Assembly (NCBI GenBank): GCA_016714535.1
Contig: JADKDR010000012.1
Span: 62,001-126,000 of the forward strand
Reading direction: 5' to 3'
DNA length: 64,000 bases
Origin: Bacteroidota bacterium
GTDB lineage: Bacteria; Bacteroidota; Bacteroidia; AKYH767-A; OLB10
The translations under genes and the position numbers were made by a program. Below, piece after piece: positions 9,066-17,750 of this stretch (within the stretch, counting starts at the first letter, position 1; each line of letters starts with the position of its first letter). The notes below the pieces were generated by a model, which saw nothing but the letters and a program-made list of their open reading frames with translations, did no database searches and had not been told where the DNA came from.

Positions 9066-10046
9066 TTACAGAAAAGTTTGGCTATCAACTTCAGCGCTTT
9101 CAGAAAAGAGCGTCTTATTTTTTTTTGCAAAATCATACATAGCGTATAGCACCGCCACCGTTGTTACTGCTGATGCAATAACCCAAATCAGGTCACCGGG
9201 CTGTGTACCTACGGTATCGAATATACTGCTGCTATTTCCCGATTTATCCTTCTTGAATAAAAAAAAAGCAATTAACACGGCAGAGGCATTGTTAACAAAA
9301 TGGGCAATAATGGGGACCCATATACTACGGCCATACTCCATAAGCCAACCGAGCATGAGGCCTAATAAAAGGCGGGGCAAAAAACCATAAAACTGCATAT
9401 GTATGGCACTAAAGATAAACGCAGTGATAAAAATGCTGATAAACCTTTTTCGAAAAATCGTATTAAGTGATTGTTGTATGCATCCTCTAAAAAATAATTC
9501 TTCGCCAATAGCCGGTATGAGCGCCACAGTTACCAGGTTAATAACAAGACCAGCGACTGAGGTATCAGACAAAAATGCATGCGTAATTGCTGCTACCTCA
9601 TCTTCACTATGACGAATAAAATTTTCAAGTGCTCGTAAGCTTTCAGGGAGATTTAATTGCTGGTTCAGAAATAAAAGGTAATTGACCAAAGGCACAACCA
9701 TGAAAGAACAAAGGATAGCAGCAGTAATCATTACCGGCATAATGCCTGTATTTAATTTAAGAAATGCGCATGGCCTTTTGTTTAAGAAAAAAACGCCAGC
9801 CAAACTACCTACAATAAATCCGCTAGTGGCCAAGGCCAGTTGCATCCATCGCACTAAATTTCTCGATTGGGGATTATTAAAATCCTTTAATGCAGTTGCT
9901 TCTAGAAATGGATTAATGCCATAAATAAGCTGAATAATAAAACCCGCCACCAGGCTACCTGCTATGGTAAATGAAAAAAACATGGTGAAATAAAACACCA
10001 GTTTAAAACTTACAGGCATAAAATGTAATCGTCCCGGAGCTAGCAT
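9066..10046 (-). CDS. CPBP family intramembrane glutamic endopeptidase
   Basis: 326 residues, multi-pass membrane protein of the CAAX/ABI (CPBP) family. The signature pieces are in order: IGEELFFRG (EExxxR), FSAIHMQFYGFLPR, and PIIAHFVNNASAV, containing the catalytic glutamates and the two histidine sites. Relatives in bacteria process or modify membrane peptides, but specific substrates are unknown. Start options are the first ATG at 10046 (MLAPGRLH) or MPVSFKLVF at 10019. The upstream promoter-like element supports the former. It stands alone between the DUF5606 gene and a gap before gcvT. Confidence 0.85.
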   Translation of the reverse strand: MLAPGRLHFMPVSFKLVFYFTMFFSFTIAGSLVAGFIIQLIYGINPFLEATALKDFNNPQSRNLVRWMQLALATSGFIVGSLAGVFFLNKRPCAFLKLNTGIMPVMITAAILCSFMVVPLVNYLLFLNQQLNLPESLRALENFIRHSEDEVAAITHAFLSDTSVAGLVINLVTVALIPAIGEELFFRGCIQQSLNTIFRKRFISIFITAFIFSAIHMQFYGFLPRLLLGLMLGWLMEYGRSIWVPIIAHFVNNASAVLIAFFLFKKDKSGNSSSIFDTVGTQPGDLIWVIASAVTTVAVLYAMYDFAKKNKTLFSESAEVDSQTFL

Positions 10047-10065
10047 ACTTAAATAAAATGGAGCG

Positions 10066-10073
10066 CGAATATA
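10066..10073 (-). promoter_or_regulatory. Variant -7 element TATATTCG followed by GCGCTCC
   Basis: On the minus strand, TATATTCGCGCTCC lies 20 bases before the ATG of the CPBP gene. It differs by one base from the TANNTTTG consensus and shares the GCGCTCC initial segment with the porV, adk and tRNA-Asn promoters in this window. Confidence 0.45.
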
Positions 10074-10336
10074 GAAGATAAAGAGTCAGTAAAGATTTAA
10101 ATTTTGAATTTACATTAATCGTGTTTTTTATTATCAATGCATGTTTTGATGGCCTTAGCAGCGCTACCGTTAAGGCAATTGATTTTATCAACGGAGCTTG
10201 TTTTGTGGAATATAATATGTCTTTAAATGGAAAATTTGCTCTAAGAAAAGAGCTAGATAAATCTTAAACAGTTCGCTAAATTTAAACCAGAATCCCAATT
10301 AAACAGCCGTAAGTTTTATTAATTGCAGGGGTATGA
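10074..10336. other. Intergenic between CPBP gene and gcvT
   Basis: A 49-codon open frame (GTG 10120 to 10266, plus strand) is the only coding signal. It has no recognisable domain and a non-ATG start, so I do not call it a gene. I see no riboswitch-like structure before gcvT. Confidence 0.4.
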
Positions 10337-10344
10337 TATATTTG
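10337..10344 (+). promoter_or_regulatory. -7 element TATATTTG of gcvT
   Basis: A perfect TANNTTTG 29 bases before the gcvT start. The -33 box is weak (TTTT about 19 bases upstream). The short leader leaves no room for a glycine riboswitch. Confidence 0.55.
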
Positions 10345-10373
10345 CCGCCCCAAACAAAAATAAAAACCAATAA

Positions 10374-11456
10374 ATGAAAAATACTGCCTTTACCGATATT
10401 CATATAAGCCTTGGTGCCAAAATGGTACCTTTTGCAGGCTATAACATGCCTGTGCAATATGAGGGCATAAACGCAGAACATCTTGCAGTGCGCAATAGTG
10501 TAGGCATTTTTGATGTTTCGCACATGGGCGAGTTTATCCTAAAGGGAGAACACGCCTTTGATTTGCTTCAATATGCAACATCCAACGATGTAAGCAAACT
10601 CGAAGATGGCAAAGTACAGTACTCCTGCCTGCCCAATGCTATGGGCGGCATTGTGGATGACTTATTGGTATACCGTATAGATAGTAAAACATATATGGTG
10701 GTAGTTAATGCCAGTAATATTGAAAAAGATTGGAATCATCTGCAATCGCTAAACAAATGGAATGTAGAGATGCACAACATAAGCGACAAAACATCGCTGC
10801 TTGCAGTGCAGGGCCCCAATGCCATCAAGCTTTTACAAAAGCTTACCGAAATGGATCTTTACAACATTCCTTACTACCACTTCAGCAAGGGAATTATTTG
10901 CGGCCTCGAAAACATTCTTATTTCAAACACGGGTTATACCGGAGCCGGGGGCTTCGAAGTATATTTTGACAATGCACATGCCTCAACTATATGGAATGCC
11001 ATTATAGAAGCCGGTGCAGAATATAACATAAAACCGTGTGGTCTTGGCTGTCGCGATACGCTACGATTAGAAATGGGATTTTGCCTCTATGGTAATGACA
11101 TAGATGATACTACATCACCTATTGAAGCCGGTTTGGGCTGGATTACTAAATTTACCAAAACCTTTGTAAACAGCGAATCACTACAGAAGCAAAAACAAGC
11201 AGGTGTTGATAAAAAATTGGTCGGATTTGAAATGATTGATAAAGGTATTCCGCGCCACAATTACGAAATATATAACGGTGCAGGCGACTTAATAGGTCGT
11301 GTAACCTCGGGCACACAATCGCCTGTATTGCAAAAAGCCATTGGTATGGGTTATGTTACTCCCGCTTTTGTAATGCAAGGAAGCGAAATCTTTATTGCCG
11401 TGCGCGATAAAAAACTAAAAGCAATGGTAACCAAAATTCCATTTTTAGCCGGTTAA
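10374..11456 (+). CDS. gcvT: Glycine cleavage system aminomethyltransferase (T protein)
   Basis: 360 residues, full family length. GcvT releases ammonia from the aminomethyl-lipoyl H protein and forms 5,10-methylene-tetrahydrofolate. The N-terminus reads FTDIHISLGAKMVPFAGYNMP, then SVGIFDVSHMGEF near residue 43, and GGIVDDLLVYR near 91. The folate-site region is SNTGYTGAGGFEVY, and the C-terminal barrel has GLGWITKF and GRVTSGTQSP. The other glycine cleavage genes (gcvH, gcvP) are not in this window, as usual in this phylum. The next gene, the comB family gene, starts 24 bases downstream and may share the transcript. Confidence 0.96.
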   Translation: MKNTAFTDIHISLGAKMVPFAGYNMPVQYEGINAEHLAVRNSVGIFDVSHMGEFILKGEHAFDLLQYATSNDVSKLEDGKVQYSCLPNAMGGIVDDLLVYRIDSKTYMVVVNASNIEKDWNHLQSLNKWNVEMHNISDKTSLLAVQGPNAIKLLQKLTEMDLYNIPYYHFSKGIICGLENILISNTGYTGAGGFEVYFDNAHASTIWNAIIEAGAEYNIKPCGLGCRDTLRLEMGFCLYGNDIDDTTSPIEAGLGWITKFTKTFVNSESLQKQKQAGVDKKLVGFEMIDKGIPRHNYEIYNGAGDLIGRVTSGTQSPVLQKAIGMGYVTPAFVMQGSEIFIAVRDKKLKAMVTKIPFLAG

Positions 11457-11480
11457 TTTTTTAATAAAATTCAAAATCGT

Positions 11481-12197
11481 ATGCATAGACCAGTCTTAGA
11501 TGTTTGCCTTACTCCAGCGCTGTTTCCTCTTATGCAATCAGACGATGCCATTGTAGTGGTTATCGATATATTGCGAGCTACGAGTAGCATGTGTATAGCC
11601 TTTGAATATGGTGCAACAGAAATTATTCCTGTGCGCACGGTAGAAGAAAGCCTTGCCTACAAAGCCAAGGGATACCTTATTGGAGCTGAGCGTCATGGCG
11701 AAAAAATTGAAGGCTTCGATTTGGGCAACTCTCCATTTAGCTATATGGAGGACAGGATAAAAGGAAGTAAAATTGCCTTAACCACTACCAACGGCACACA
11801 GGCTATTAATGCTGCAAAAAATGCAGCCGGAGTAGTGATAGGCAGTTTTTTAAATGTGGATGCACTATGCGATTATTTACTTCAACAAAATAAAAAGGTA
11901 ATTTGCTTATGCTCAGGATGGAAAAACAGTTTTAACCTCGAAGACACCTTGCTAGCAGGATGTGTGGTCGAAAAACTGCATTCCCATTTTGGTCAGAGTG
12001 ATATGCGCGATGCAGCTATAGCTGCTCGCCATTTGTACAACATGGCTAAAGGAGACCTGTACGCCTTTCTCGACAATTCATCGCACCGTAAGCGTTTGGC
12101 TAACTTGCATATTGAAGATGATGTACGATATTGCCTGCAAACTGGAATGACAAGCAAAGTACCTTTCCTTGATCAGCAAAAACTTATTTGTTGCTGA
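11481..12197 (+). CDS. 2-phosphosulfolactate phosphatase family protein (ComB-like)
   Basis: 238 residues, matching ComB length. Key segments are VIDILRATSSM near residue 28, GAERHGEKIEGFDLGNSP near 73, TTTNGTQA near 98, GSFLNV and CSGW near 140, and LEDTLLAG. ComB dephosphorylates 2-phosphosulfolactate in coenzyme M synthesis in methanogens. Many bacteria that make no coenzyme M also carry the family, and its substrate there is not settled. In Bacteroidota one idea is sulfonate or sulfonolipid metabolism, which is inference here. It lies 24 bases after gcvT in the same direction. Confidence 0.85.
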   Translation: MHRPVLDVCLTPALFPLMQSDDAIVVVIDILRATSSMCIAFEYGATEIIPVRTVEESLAYKAKGYLIGAERHGEKIEGFDLGNSPFSYMEDRIKGSKIALTTTNGTQAINAAKNAAGVVIGSFLNVDALCDYLLQQNKKVICLCSGWKNSFNLEDTLLAGCVVEKLHSHFGQSDMRDAAIAARHLYNMAKGDLYAFLDNSSHRKRLANLHIEDDVRYCLQTGMTSKVPFLDQQKLICC

Positions 12198-12342
12198 CAA
12201 AAAAAAATGGTAACGAAACAATAAACTTACTGCTTAACAGTTTATTAATTACAAATCGAAAGCTTATTGGTAGTCATTAACCTTTTGCAAAGCAAGAACA
12301 AATTTGAATTATTACATTCCAATGTTATTTGTTAATTTAGTT

Positions 12343-12350
12343 TATATTTG
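12343..12350 (+). promoter_or_regulatory. -7 element TATATTTG with GCGCTCC, upstream of porV
   Basis: TATATTTGCGCTCC lies about 95 bases before the porV start, implying a leader of roughly 90 bases. No well-spaced TTTG -33 box is visible. Confidence 0.5.
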
Positions 12351-12444
12351 CGCTCCGCTTTCACCATTTGATAATCTATATAGTAGTTAAAAGAAATTGT
12401 CCGATTGAGAAAACAATCGTTTATAAAACAGAAATAAAAAAACT

Positions 12445-13653
12445 ATGAATTCGTTGAAGAAAAAAATCTGGTTGGGTATATGTATTGCCATGTTTACTAA
12501 AGGCAGTTTTGCTCAAAGCAGCACACTTACTACCAGCCAGTTAACAGGCCAGATAAACACCATTACAACAGCAGTTCCCTTTTTATTGATAGGCCCCGAC
12601 TCGCGAGCCGGTGGTATGGGAGAAGTAGGTGCAGCTTCTACTCCCGATATCAATTCTATCCACTGGAATCCTGCCAAACTTTCTTTTGCTAAGCAAAAAG
12701 CAGGTTTTGGAATTAGCTATACCCCATGGTTGCGTCAATTGGTACCTGACATCACCCTTGGCTACTTAAGTGGCTATAAGCAGATAGACGAAAATCAGGC
12801 ACTTGCTGCTTCGCTTCTATATTTTTCGCTTGGCAACATTACCTTTACCGATATAGTTGGAAATGTTACGGGCCAGTTTAATCCTAATGAATTTGCTGTA
12901 GATGTTGCCTACTCACGCAAACTTAGTGAGTATTTTTCGGGAGGGGTATCATTGCGCTATGTTAATTCAAATCTAACCGGAGGTATCGAAGTGCAAGGCA
13001 CACAGACCCGTCCGGGGCGCACCATGGCAGCAGATTTAAGTGGCTATTATGAAAAGGAAACCGATTTGGGCAAAAAAGATGGAACGCTCGCCTTTGGATT
13101 TAATATCAGTAATATAGGCGGAAAAATATCGTATAGCGAAACCGGCACAAAAGATTTTATTCCTATCAATTTGCGCCTGGGAGGTGCCCTGCGTGTGAAC
13201 ATTAATGAGTTTAACGAAGTTGGATTTATGCTCGATTTCAACAAGCTATTAGTTCCTACACCACCAATATACTCTGATACAGGATCTGGTTCGGCACAAA
13301 TTGTTGCTGGTAAAGATCCAAACCGTAGTGTTGCTTCGGGCATATTTGGCTCCTTTAGCGATGCCCCGGGAGGATTTAAAGAAGAAATGAATGAAATTAA
13401 TATCAGTACAGGATTTGAGTATTGGTACGATAAACAATTTGCATTTCGTGCAGGATACTTTTACGAGCATAAGTTAAAAGGTAACCGCAGATTTTTTACA
13501 CTTGGTGCAGGATTAAAGTACAATATATTCGGACTAGATTTCGCTTACCTGATTCCAACACAACAACGTCATCCGCTAGAGAACACATTACGTTTTTCAT
13601 TATTGTTTGATTTAGGAGTGAAAAAAGCCAAGAAAGAAGACACCAGCGAGTAA
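12445..13653 (+). CDS. porV: T9SS outer-membrane protein PorV (LptO)
   Basis: 402 residues with a signal peptide ending at SFAQ (residue 24). PorV is an outer-membrane beta-barrel that receives cargo from the SprA/Sov translocon and passes it to the PorU sortase of the type IX system. Seen here: TTAVPFLLIGPDSRAGGMGE, NSIHWNPAKLSF, SYTPWLRQLVPD, ASLLYFSLGNITF and a C-terminal barrel strand series ending FRAGYFYE, FTLGAGLKYN, GLDFAYLIP. porU, often nearby in other genomes, is not next to it. A perfect terminator follows, and the last codons plus that terminator recur at 17453-17539. Confidence 0.93.
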   Translation: MNSLKKKIWLGICIAMFTKGSFAQSSTLTTSQLTGQINTITTAVPFLLIGPDSRAGGMGEVGAASTPDINSIHWNPAKLSFAKQKAGFGISYTPWLRQLVPDITLGYLSGYKQIDENQALAASLLYFSLGNITFTDIVGNVTGQFNPNEFAVDVAYSRKLSEYFSGGVSLRYVNSNLTGGIEVQGTQTRPGRTMAADLSGYYEKETDLGKKDGTLAFGFNISNIGGKISYSETGTKDFIPINLRLGGALRVNINEFNEVGFMLDFNKLLVPTPPIYSDTGSGSAQIVAGKDPNRSVASGIFGSFSDAPGGFKEEMNEINISTGFEYWYDKQFAFRAGYFYEHKLKGNRRFFTLGAGLKYNIFGLDFAYLIPTQQRHPLENTLRFSLLFDLGVKKAKKEDTSE

Positions 13654-13718
13654 TTTATAAAGCCTAATAAAATTTAAAACCTGCATCATAAAATTATTGG
13701 TGCAGGTTTTTTTTATGA
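13632..13718 (+). repeat. 87-bp direct repeat, copy 1 (porV 3' end plus terminator)
   Basis: The final seven codons of porV, the stop and the terminator hairpin form this unit. Copy 2 at 17453-17539 has the same length with three mismatches by eye. Together they bracket the two secreted-protein genes between. Confidence 0.9.
13676..13714 (+). terminator. porV terminator
   Basis: AAAACCTGCA pairs with TGCAGGTTTT around a 15-base loop, followed by a run of T. Confidence 0.9.
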
Positions 13719-13838
13719 CCATCAGCTATCTAATTATATATATGGAAAACAATACATTAAGTCGTATGCATTTAATAAGATCAATACTTGTCAAATTCTT
13801 TGTTAGCTTTACGAATTCTATCTATAAACTAATTAATT

Positions 13839-15614
13839 TTGAAAAAGGACATCAAACAAAATGGTAGAACACTTACAGGGGCAATCTTAGTTGCTCTTAG
13901 TTTAATTTCAAACGTGATGGTTGCACAATTTCAGCCAGCAACAATTAATGAAACTAATTACCCGATTATCCAACAGGCTAATTCCAGCCGCACGGGAAAT
14001 GACATTCAATCTGAAACTATAGAAGGTACGAAGTATGAAATGGCAGTAACAGTATGGGAAGCAACAAATGGGCAAGGCTTGGGATATACTTTTACAAACT
14101 TAACTACTTCAACCGTAATTTCTGGAATTGCTCCATTGCCAGTAAATACTAGCTTTTCCACTCCAGATGTATGTTTAATGCAACGTAATAATAATTGGCA
14201 TGCGCTTGTTGCATATACTGAAGGGTTTCCATCATTTGGTCATTTAATGATTTTAAAGTTTGATATCATTACTCATGTGTGGACTCATGTGTCCACAACA
14301 CAGTTGGGTCCTGTTGTATCTACTATAAATATTGATAGTGACCAACACGAGCATTTTTTTATAGTGTGGGATGAGAACCTAAACCCCAATATAGTGGTAA
14401 AAGGTGCTGCAGGTGCATTTAATGCGGTATCCAACACAGTCGTAGTGTGCATGACTAATTATCAATTTCCTCAATTTAAAGATGCTAATGGAAATTTAGT
14501 TCAATATCCATATTTACGACCAGATGTATCCGTTATGGATTTACCTATATCTAATAACAATCCTGGGCAAGTTAAAATTACCTTTGAAGGAGGTCAATGT
14601 TTAAGCGAGCCAACTGCCATACAATCACTTTGAATCTCACAAGAAATGAAATTTGATAAATTTGGGATGTGCGTATTTACTCCTATGCCGGATGTATTAC
14701 AGTACATCACCTTTGCATTGCCAGCGTACTGGTGTCAGTTTGCAAATCCTCGTATAGCATGTAATAGACGAAATGGCAACTTTAATAATTTGCAAGAAGG
14801 ATTTACAGTAGTTTATGAGAAACATAATTACCTTAATAATCCACAATCATTTGATATTGCAGGGGTAACTTGTTTTTATGATTATGCTACCAACTTCCCA
14901 AACCCTAATCCTATTGTTACTTTTACAGAAAATAATTATACAGATGGATTGTCTGAGTTTTTTCTAAGTCAATCTCAACAATTTCTTCCCGATATTAACT
15001 CAAATGCGAATTTAAATCCTTTTTTCATAATAAATCATAATCCAGTAGTATCATATGAAAGAAAAAGTGGTTCAACCAATCCAAACGATTTACAAATAAT
15101 GTGTATTGCATTTGTGCATCACTTAAGCAGTACCCAAAATATTGTTGCATCCTTTTACGCTCATAATTCAAATGGGCGACCTTTTACACGAGATGTGGGT
15201 TTTACACCTAATTATAATTTTTATCGGGTATCAACTGCAATAAATGACAACACTGACGCCATTTCGGTATCAGGTGAATTAAGTGAAAAGTTTATGTATT
15301 CATTTGCTAATGAAACTCAGTTTACAATCTGCCATAAAGAAGTACTTTCATTTGAACATTTGAAACATGGCCATTTTGTTGGCAATAATACTGGATTACC
15401 TATATCGAGCGAGATGTTGTATGATAATTTTACACCAATGTTTTTCAACGAAATAGCAGGAGATGTGGCATGGATTGATATACAGGGCAAACTGCTTTGC
15501 AATAATGTTGCAGATTTAAGTGCGACCAAGGAAAGAATAGAACCTGGTATATCATTTTTAAGTTTTCTCAATAGAGATGGCCTTTCACAAAAGGTTAAAC
15601 TCATCAAATTATGA
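13839..15614 (+). pseudogene. Secreted protein with in-frame TGA (nonsense)
   Basis: The frame opens with a TTG at 13839 and a signal peptide (GAILVALSLISNVMVAQ). It continues to a TGA at 14631-14633 and then stays open in the same phase to 15614, with no indel needed: about 591 residues with one stop at position 265. Neither half has a domain I recognise. Repeated VVSYERKSG/FVVYEKHN-type strands suggest a beta-rich surface protein. The end, FLNRDGLSQKVKLIKL, resembles only the last strand of a sorting domain. The stop overlaps the ATG of the next gene (ATGA), so the two are translationally coupled. It lies inside the segment bounded by porV-tail repeats. Confidence 0.65.
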
Positions 15615-17356
15615 AAAAAATAGTTTGGGGCAGTATTATGATATGCTGCTATATATTGCCATGCAACATTTTAGCCCAAGTACCTATTTTAGTAAAAGAA
15701 TGGGAAGTAATGCTTGGCAGCCAAGGGGAAGAGTTAAATATTGGTCCTCAATATATGATGCAAGATAAAAATGGTGATGTCTATATTATGTCCACGAGCC
15801 TATCAAACGCGGCATCAGGTAATAAAACCGATCCAAATTGCTATATTCAGGATTCCATTGCAATTACTGATATGTGGCTGGTAAAGATAGACACAAATGG
15901 AAACATACTTTGGAATCGGACCCTTGGTGGAGAATTAGGCGAACATGCCAATTGTATAATGTTAAATAGTGCAAAAGATAAGATTATAGTAACTGGTGGT
16001 TCTAATTCGGATATGAGTTGCGAAAAAACTCAGAACCGCTATGACTCTAAGGGCGATACATGGACATTAGAATTAGATTTGGATAGTAATATTATCTGGG
16101 ACAAACGATATGGCAGTAAATCATTTGATGTGTTCTACAATGGGGCAACAGCACCAGACGGAAGCGTATTAATTGGAGGATTTTCAAATGCGTATGCTCC
16201 TAACAAAGACGTATCTGATAGTGCCATAGGAATTCTCGAGGATATTTGGCTTGTAAAAATTGATAGTGCAGGCAATAAAATTTGGGATCAAAAATATGGG
16301 AGTTTCTATTCGGAGTTTCCCTATGAAGTTATTGCACTATCAAATGAACAGTATCTTTTACTTAATTACACGAATGGACAAAAATCGGGTGATGTAAGCG
16401 ACTCTTCATTTTCTTCAAAATTTGACCCCAGTTATTTTAAAGGTGATAATTGGCTATTAAAAATTGATTCTTCCGGGAAAAAAATTTGGGATAAAAGATA
16501 TGGATGTTTAAAAGCAGAAGACCATCCAAATTGTGGCATGATGAATTCGGACGGAGAAGTAGTAATAGGGGCATCGTTAGGTTTGTCTTCCCTTAACGGT
16601 AATTTCTACCCATGCAATGATGGAGTAGCTGATACGACACCCCGTGGCGCATTTAATGCATGGCTTTACAAAATAGACACTTCTGATGGACACATTATTA
16701 AAGAAAAAAGATTTGGTGGAGAGCTAAATGATGCAATCATGCAAATAATTGAATTGAACGATAAAGGATACTTGATTGCTTTAAAATCAAATTCAAATGC
16801 AAGTTTTGAAAAAAGCGAAAATCGCATAGGCACCAATCTGCAGAACACAAATAATTATGATATATGGTTGGTCCGTATGGACTCAGCATTTAATATATTG
16901 TGGGATAAAACACTTGGAACCGATGGGTATGATGATACACCAAATATTATTGCCTTGTCTGACAGCACTTTTATTTTAGCTGCTAAAATCAAGATCAACA
17001 ACAATGATGTTGGTATACCTATGTTTGATACTGCAAACTATGCATTGGGTTGGCCTCGTGGCGACATCTGGGTTGCCAAATGGTTTATCGCTAATCCCGC
17101 ACAGGTAGATGAGCTAAACCTTGCAAGTATTAATCTATATCCAAATCCTGCTTTGGATTTATTGTATATTACACTTCAAAATCCAAAAAACAAAAATTAT
17201 CAAATACAGATACATGATATGCATGGGCGAAAAATGGAGCAAAAGTCAATTTCATTTTCTAAATCAAACTCCATTATGATTGAAACTCAGAATTGGCCAC
17301 CAGGTGTATATGTTGTAAATATTGAAAGTGTAAGTAAAAAGGTAGTGAAGTTGTAA
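15611..17356 (+). CDS. Secreted T9SS-cargo protein with repeated beta-propeller-like units
   Basis: 581 residues with a signal peptide (MKKIVWGSIMICCYILPCNILAQ). The body repeats the pattern DxWLVKIDxxGNxxWxxxxGG at least five times (for example WLVKIDTNGNILWNRTLGG and WLLKIDSSGKKIWDKRYG), a periodic blade-like unit found in secreted Bacteroidota proteins. The C-terminus from about residue 505 is a type A T9SS sorting domain: NLYPNPALD, then IHDMHGRKM, WPPGVYVVNI and a terminal KKVVKL. It starts within the stop codon of the preceding gene and is followed by a duplicated porV tail and terminator. Confidence 0.8.
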   Translation: MKKIVWGSIMICCYILPCNILAQVPILVKEWEVMLGSQGEELNIGPQYMMQDKNGDVYIMSTSLSNAASGNKTDPNCYIQDSIAITDMWLVKIDTNGNILWNRTLGGELGEHANCIMLNSAKDKIIVTGGSNSDMSCEKTQNRYDSKGDTWTLELDLDSNIIWDKRYGSKSFDVFYNGATAPDGSVLIGGFSNAYAPNKDVSDSAIGILEDIWLVKIDSAGNKIWDQKYGSFYSEFPYEVIALSNEQYLLLNYTNGQKSGDVSDSSFSSKFDPSYFKGDNWLLKIDSSGKKIWDKRYGCLKAEDHPNCGMMNSDGEVVIGASLGLSSLNGNFYPCNDGVADTTPRGAFNAWLYKIDTSDGHIIKEKRFGGELNDAIMQIIELNDKGYLIALKSNSNASFEKSENRIGTNLQNTNNYDIWLVRMDSAFNILWDKTLGTDGYDDTPNIIALSDSTFILAAKIKINNNDVGIPMFDTANYALGWPRGDIWVAKWFIANPAQVDELNLASINLYPNPALDLLYITLQNPKNKNYQIQIHDMHGRKMEQKSISFSKSNSIMIETQNWPPGVYVVNIESVSKKVVKL

Positions 17357-17452
17357 GTTCTTTGCCGGTGATCCTATAGGTTGCACTTGTCTCTCAACTT
17401 ATTCATATGTAAAACTAAGTTGAATAATATTTACTTTGATTAAAAGAACCTT

Positions 17453-17539
17453 GAAAGAAGACACCAGCGAGTAATTTATATAGCTTAATAATATTTAAAA
17501 CCTGCATCATAAAATTATTGGTGCAGGTTTTTTTTATGA
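17453..17539 (+). repeat. 87-bp direct repeat, copy 2 (orphan porV tail)
   Basis: This copy has the porV C-terminal codons (EDTSE), stop and terminator without the gene. It lies 96 bases after the second secreted-protein gene. Confidence 0.9.
17497..17535 (+). terminator. Terminator duplicated from porV
   Basis: Same AAAACCTGCA/TGCAGGTTTT stem as at 13676-13714, with its T run. It now serves the inserted genes. Confidence 0.88.
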
Positions 17540-17642
17540 TTTAAACATTTGTAAAAGAGCAAGTAGAGCACCGATGAAACCACTGGTAAACAATTACATA
17601 TAAATGTTTTTGTTCCTAGTTTTATGCCAAGTCTGCCTCTAA

Positions 17643-17674
17643 TTGACTCCAATTAAATTAATAATCTATATTTG
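17643..17674 (+). promoter_or_regulatory. Promoter of the PSP1-gldH operon
   Basis: TATATTTG at 17667-17674 with TTG at 17643-17645, 21 bases upstream. The leader to ATG 17751 would be about 70 bases. Confidence 0.55.
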
Positions 17675-17750
17675 CGCATCGTAGAAAATTGCTTGGTCAA
17701 TTTTCAATCTATATAAATTTAATTTTGAATAAAAAGTACAAAATAGCAAG

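Noticed and set aside
10120..10266. 49-codon frame between CPBP and gcvT
   Set aside because: GTG start, no domain and no promoter of its own. It is not better than chance in AT-rich DNA.
10345..10373. Possible glycine riboswitch before gcvT
   Set aside because: The predicted leader is under 30 bases, and no aptamer-like structure can fit. The -7 box lies next to the gene.
14631..14633. Selenocysteine at the in-frame TGA
   Set aside because: No SECIS-like hairpin is seen right after it, no known selenoprotein family applies, and selenoproteins are uncommon in this phylum.
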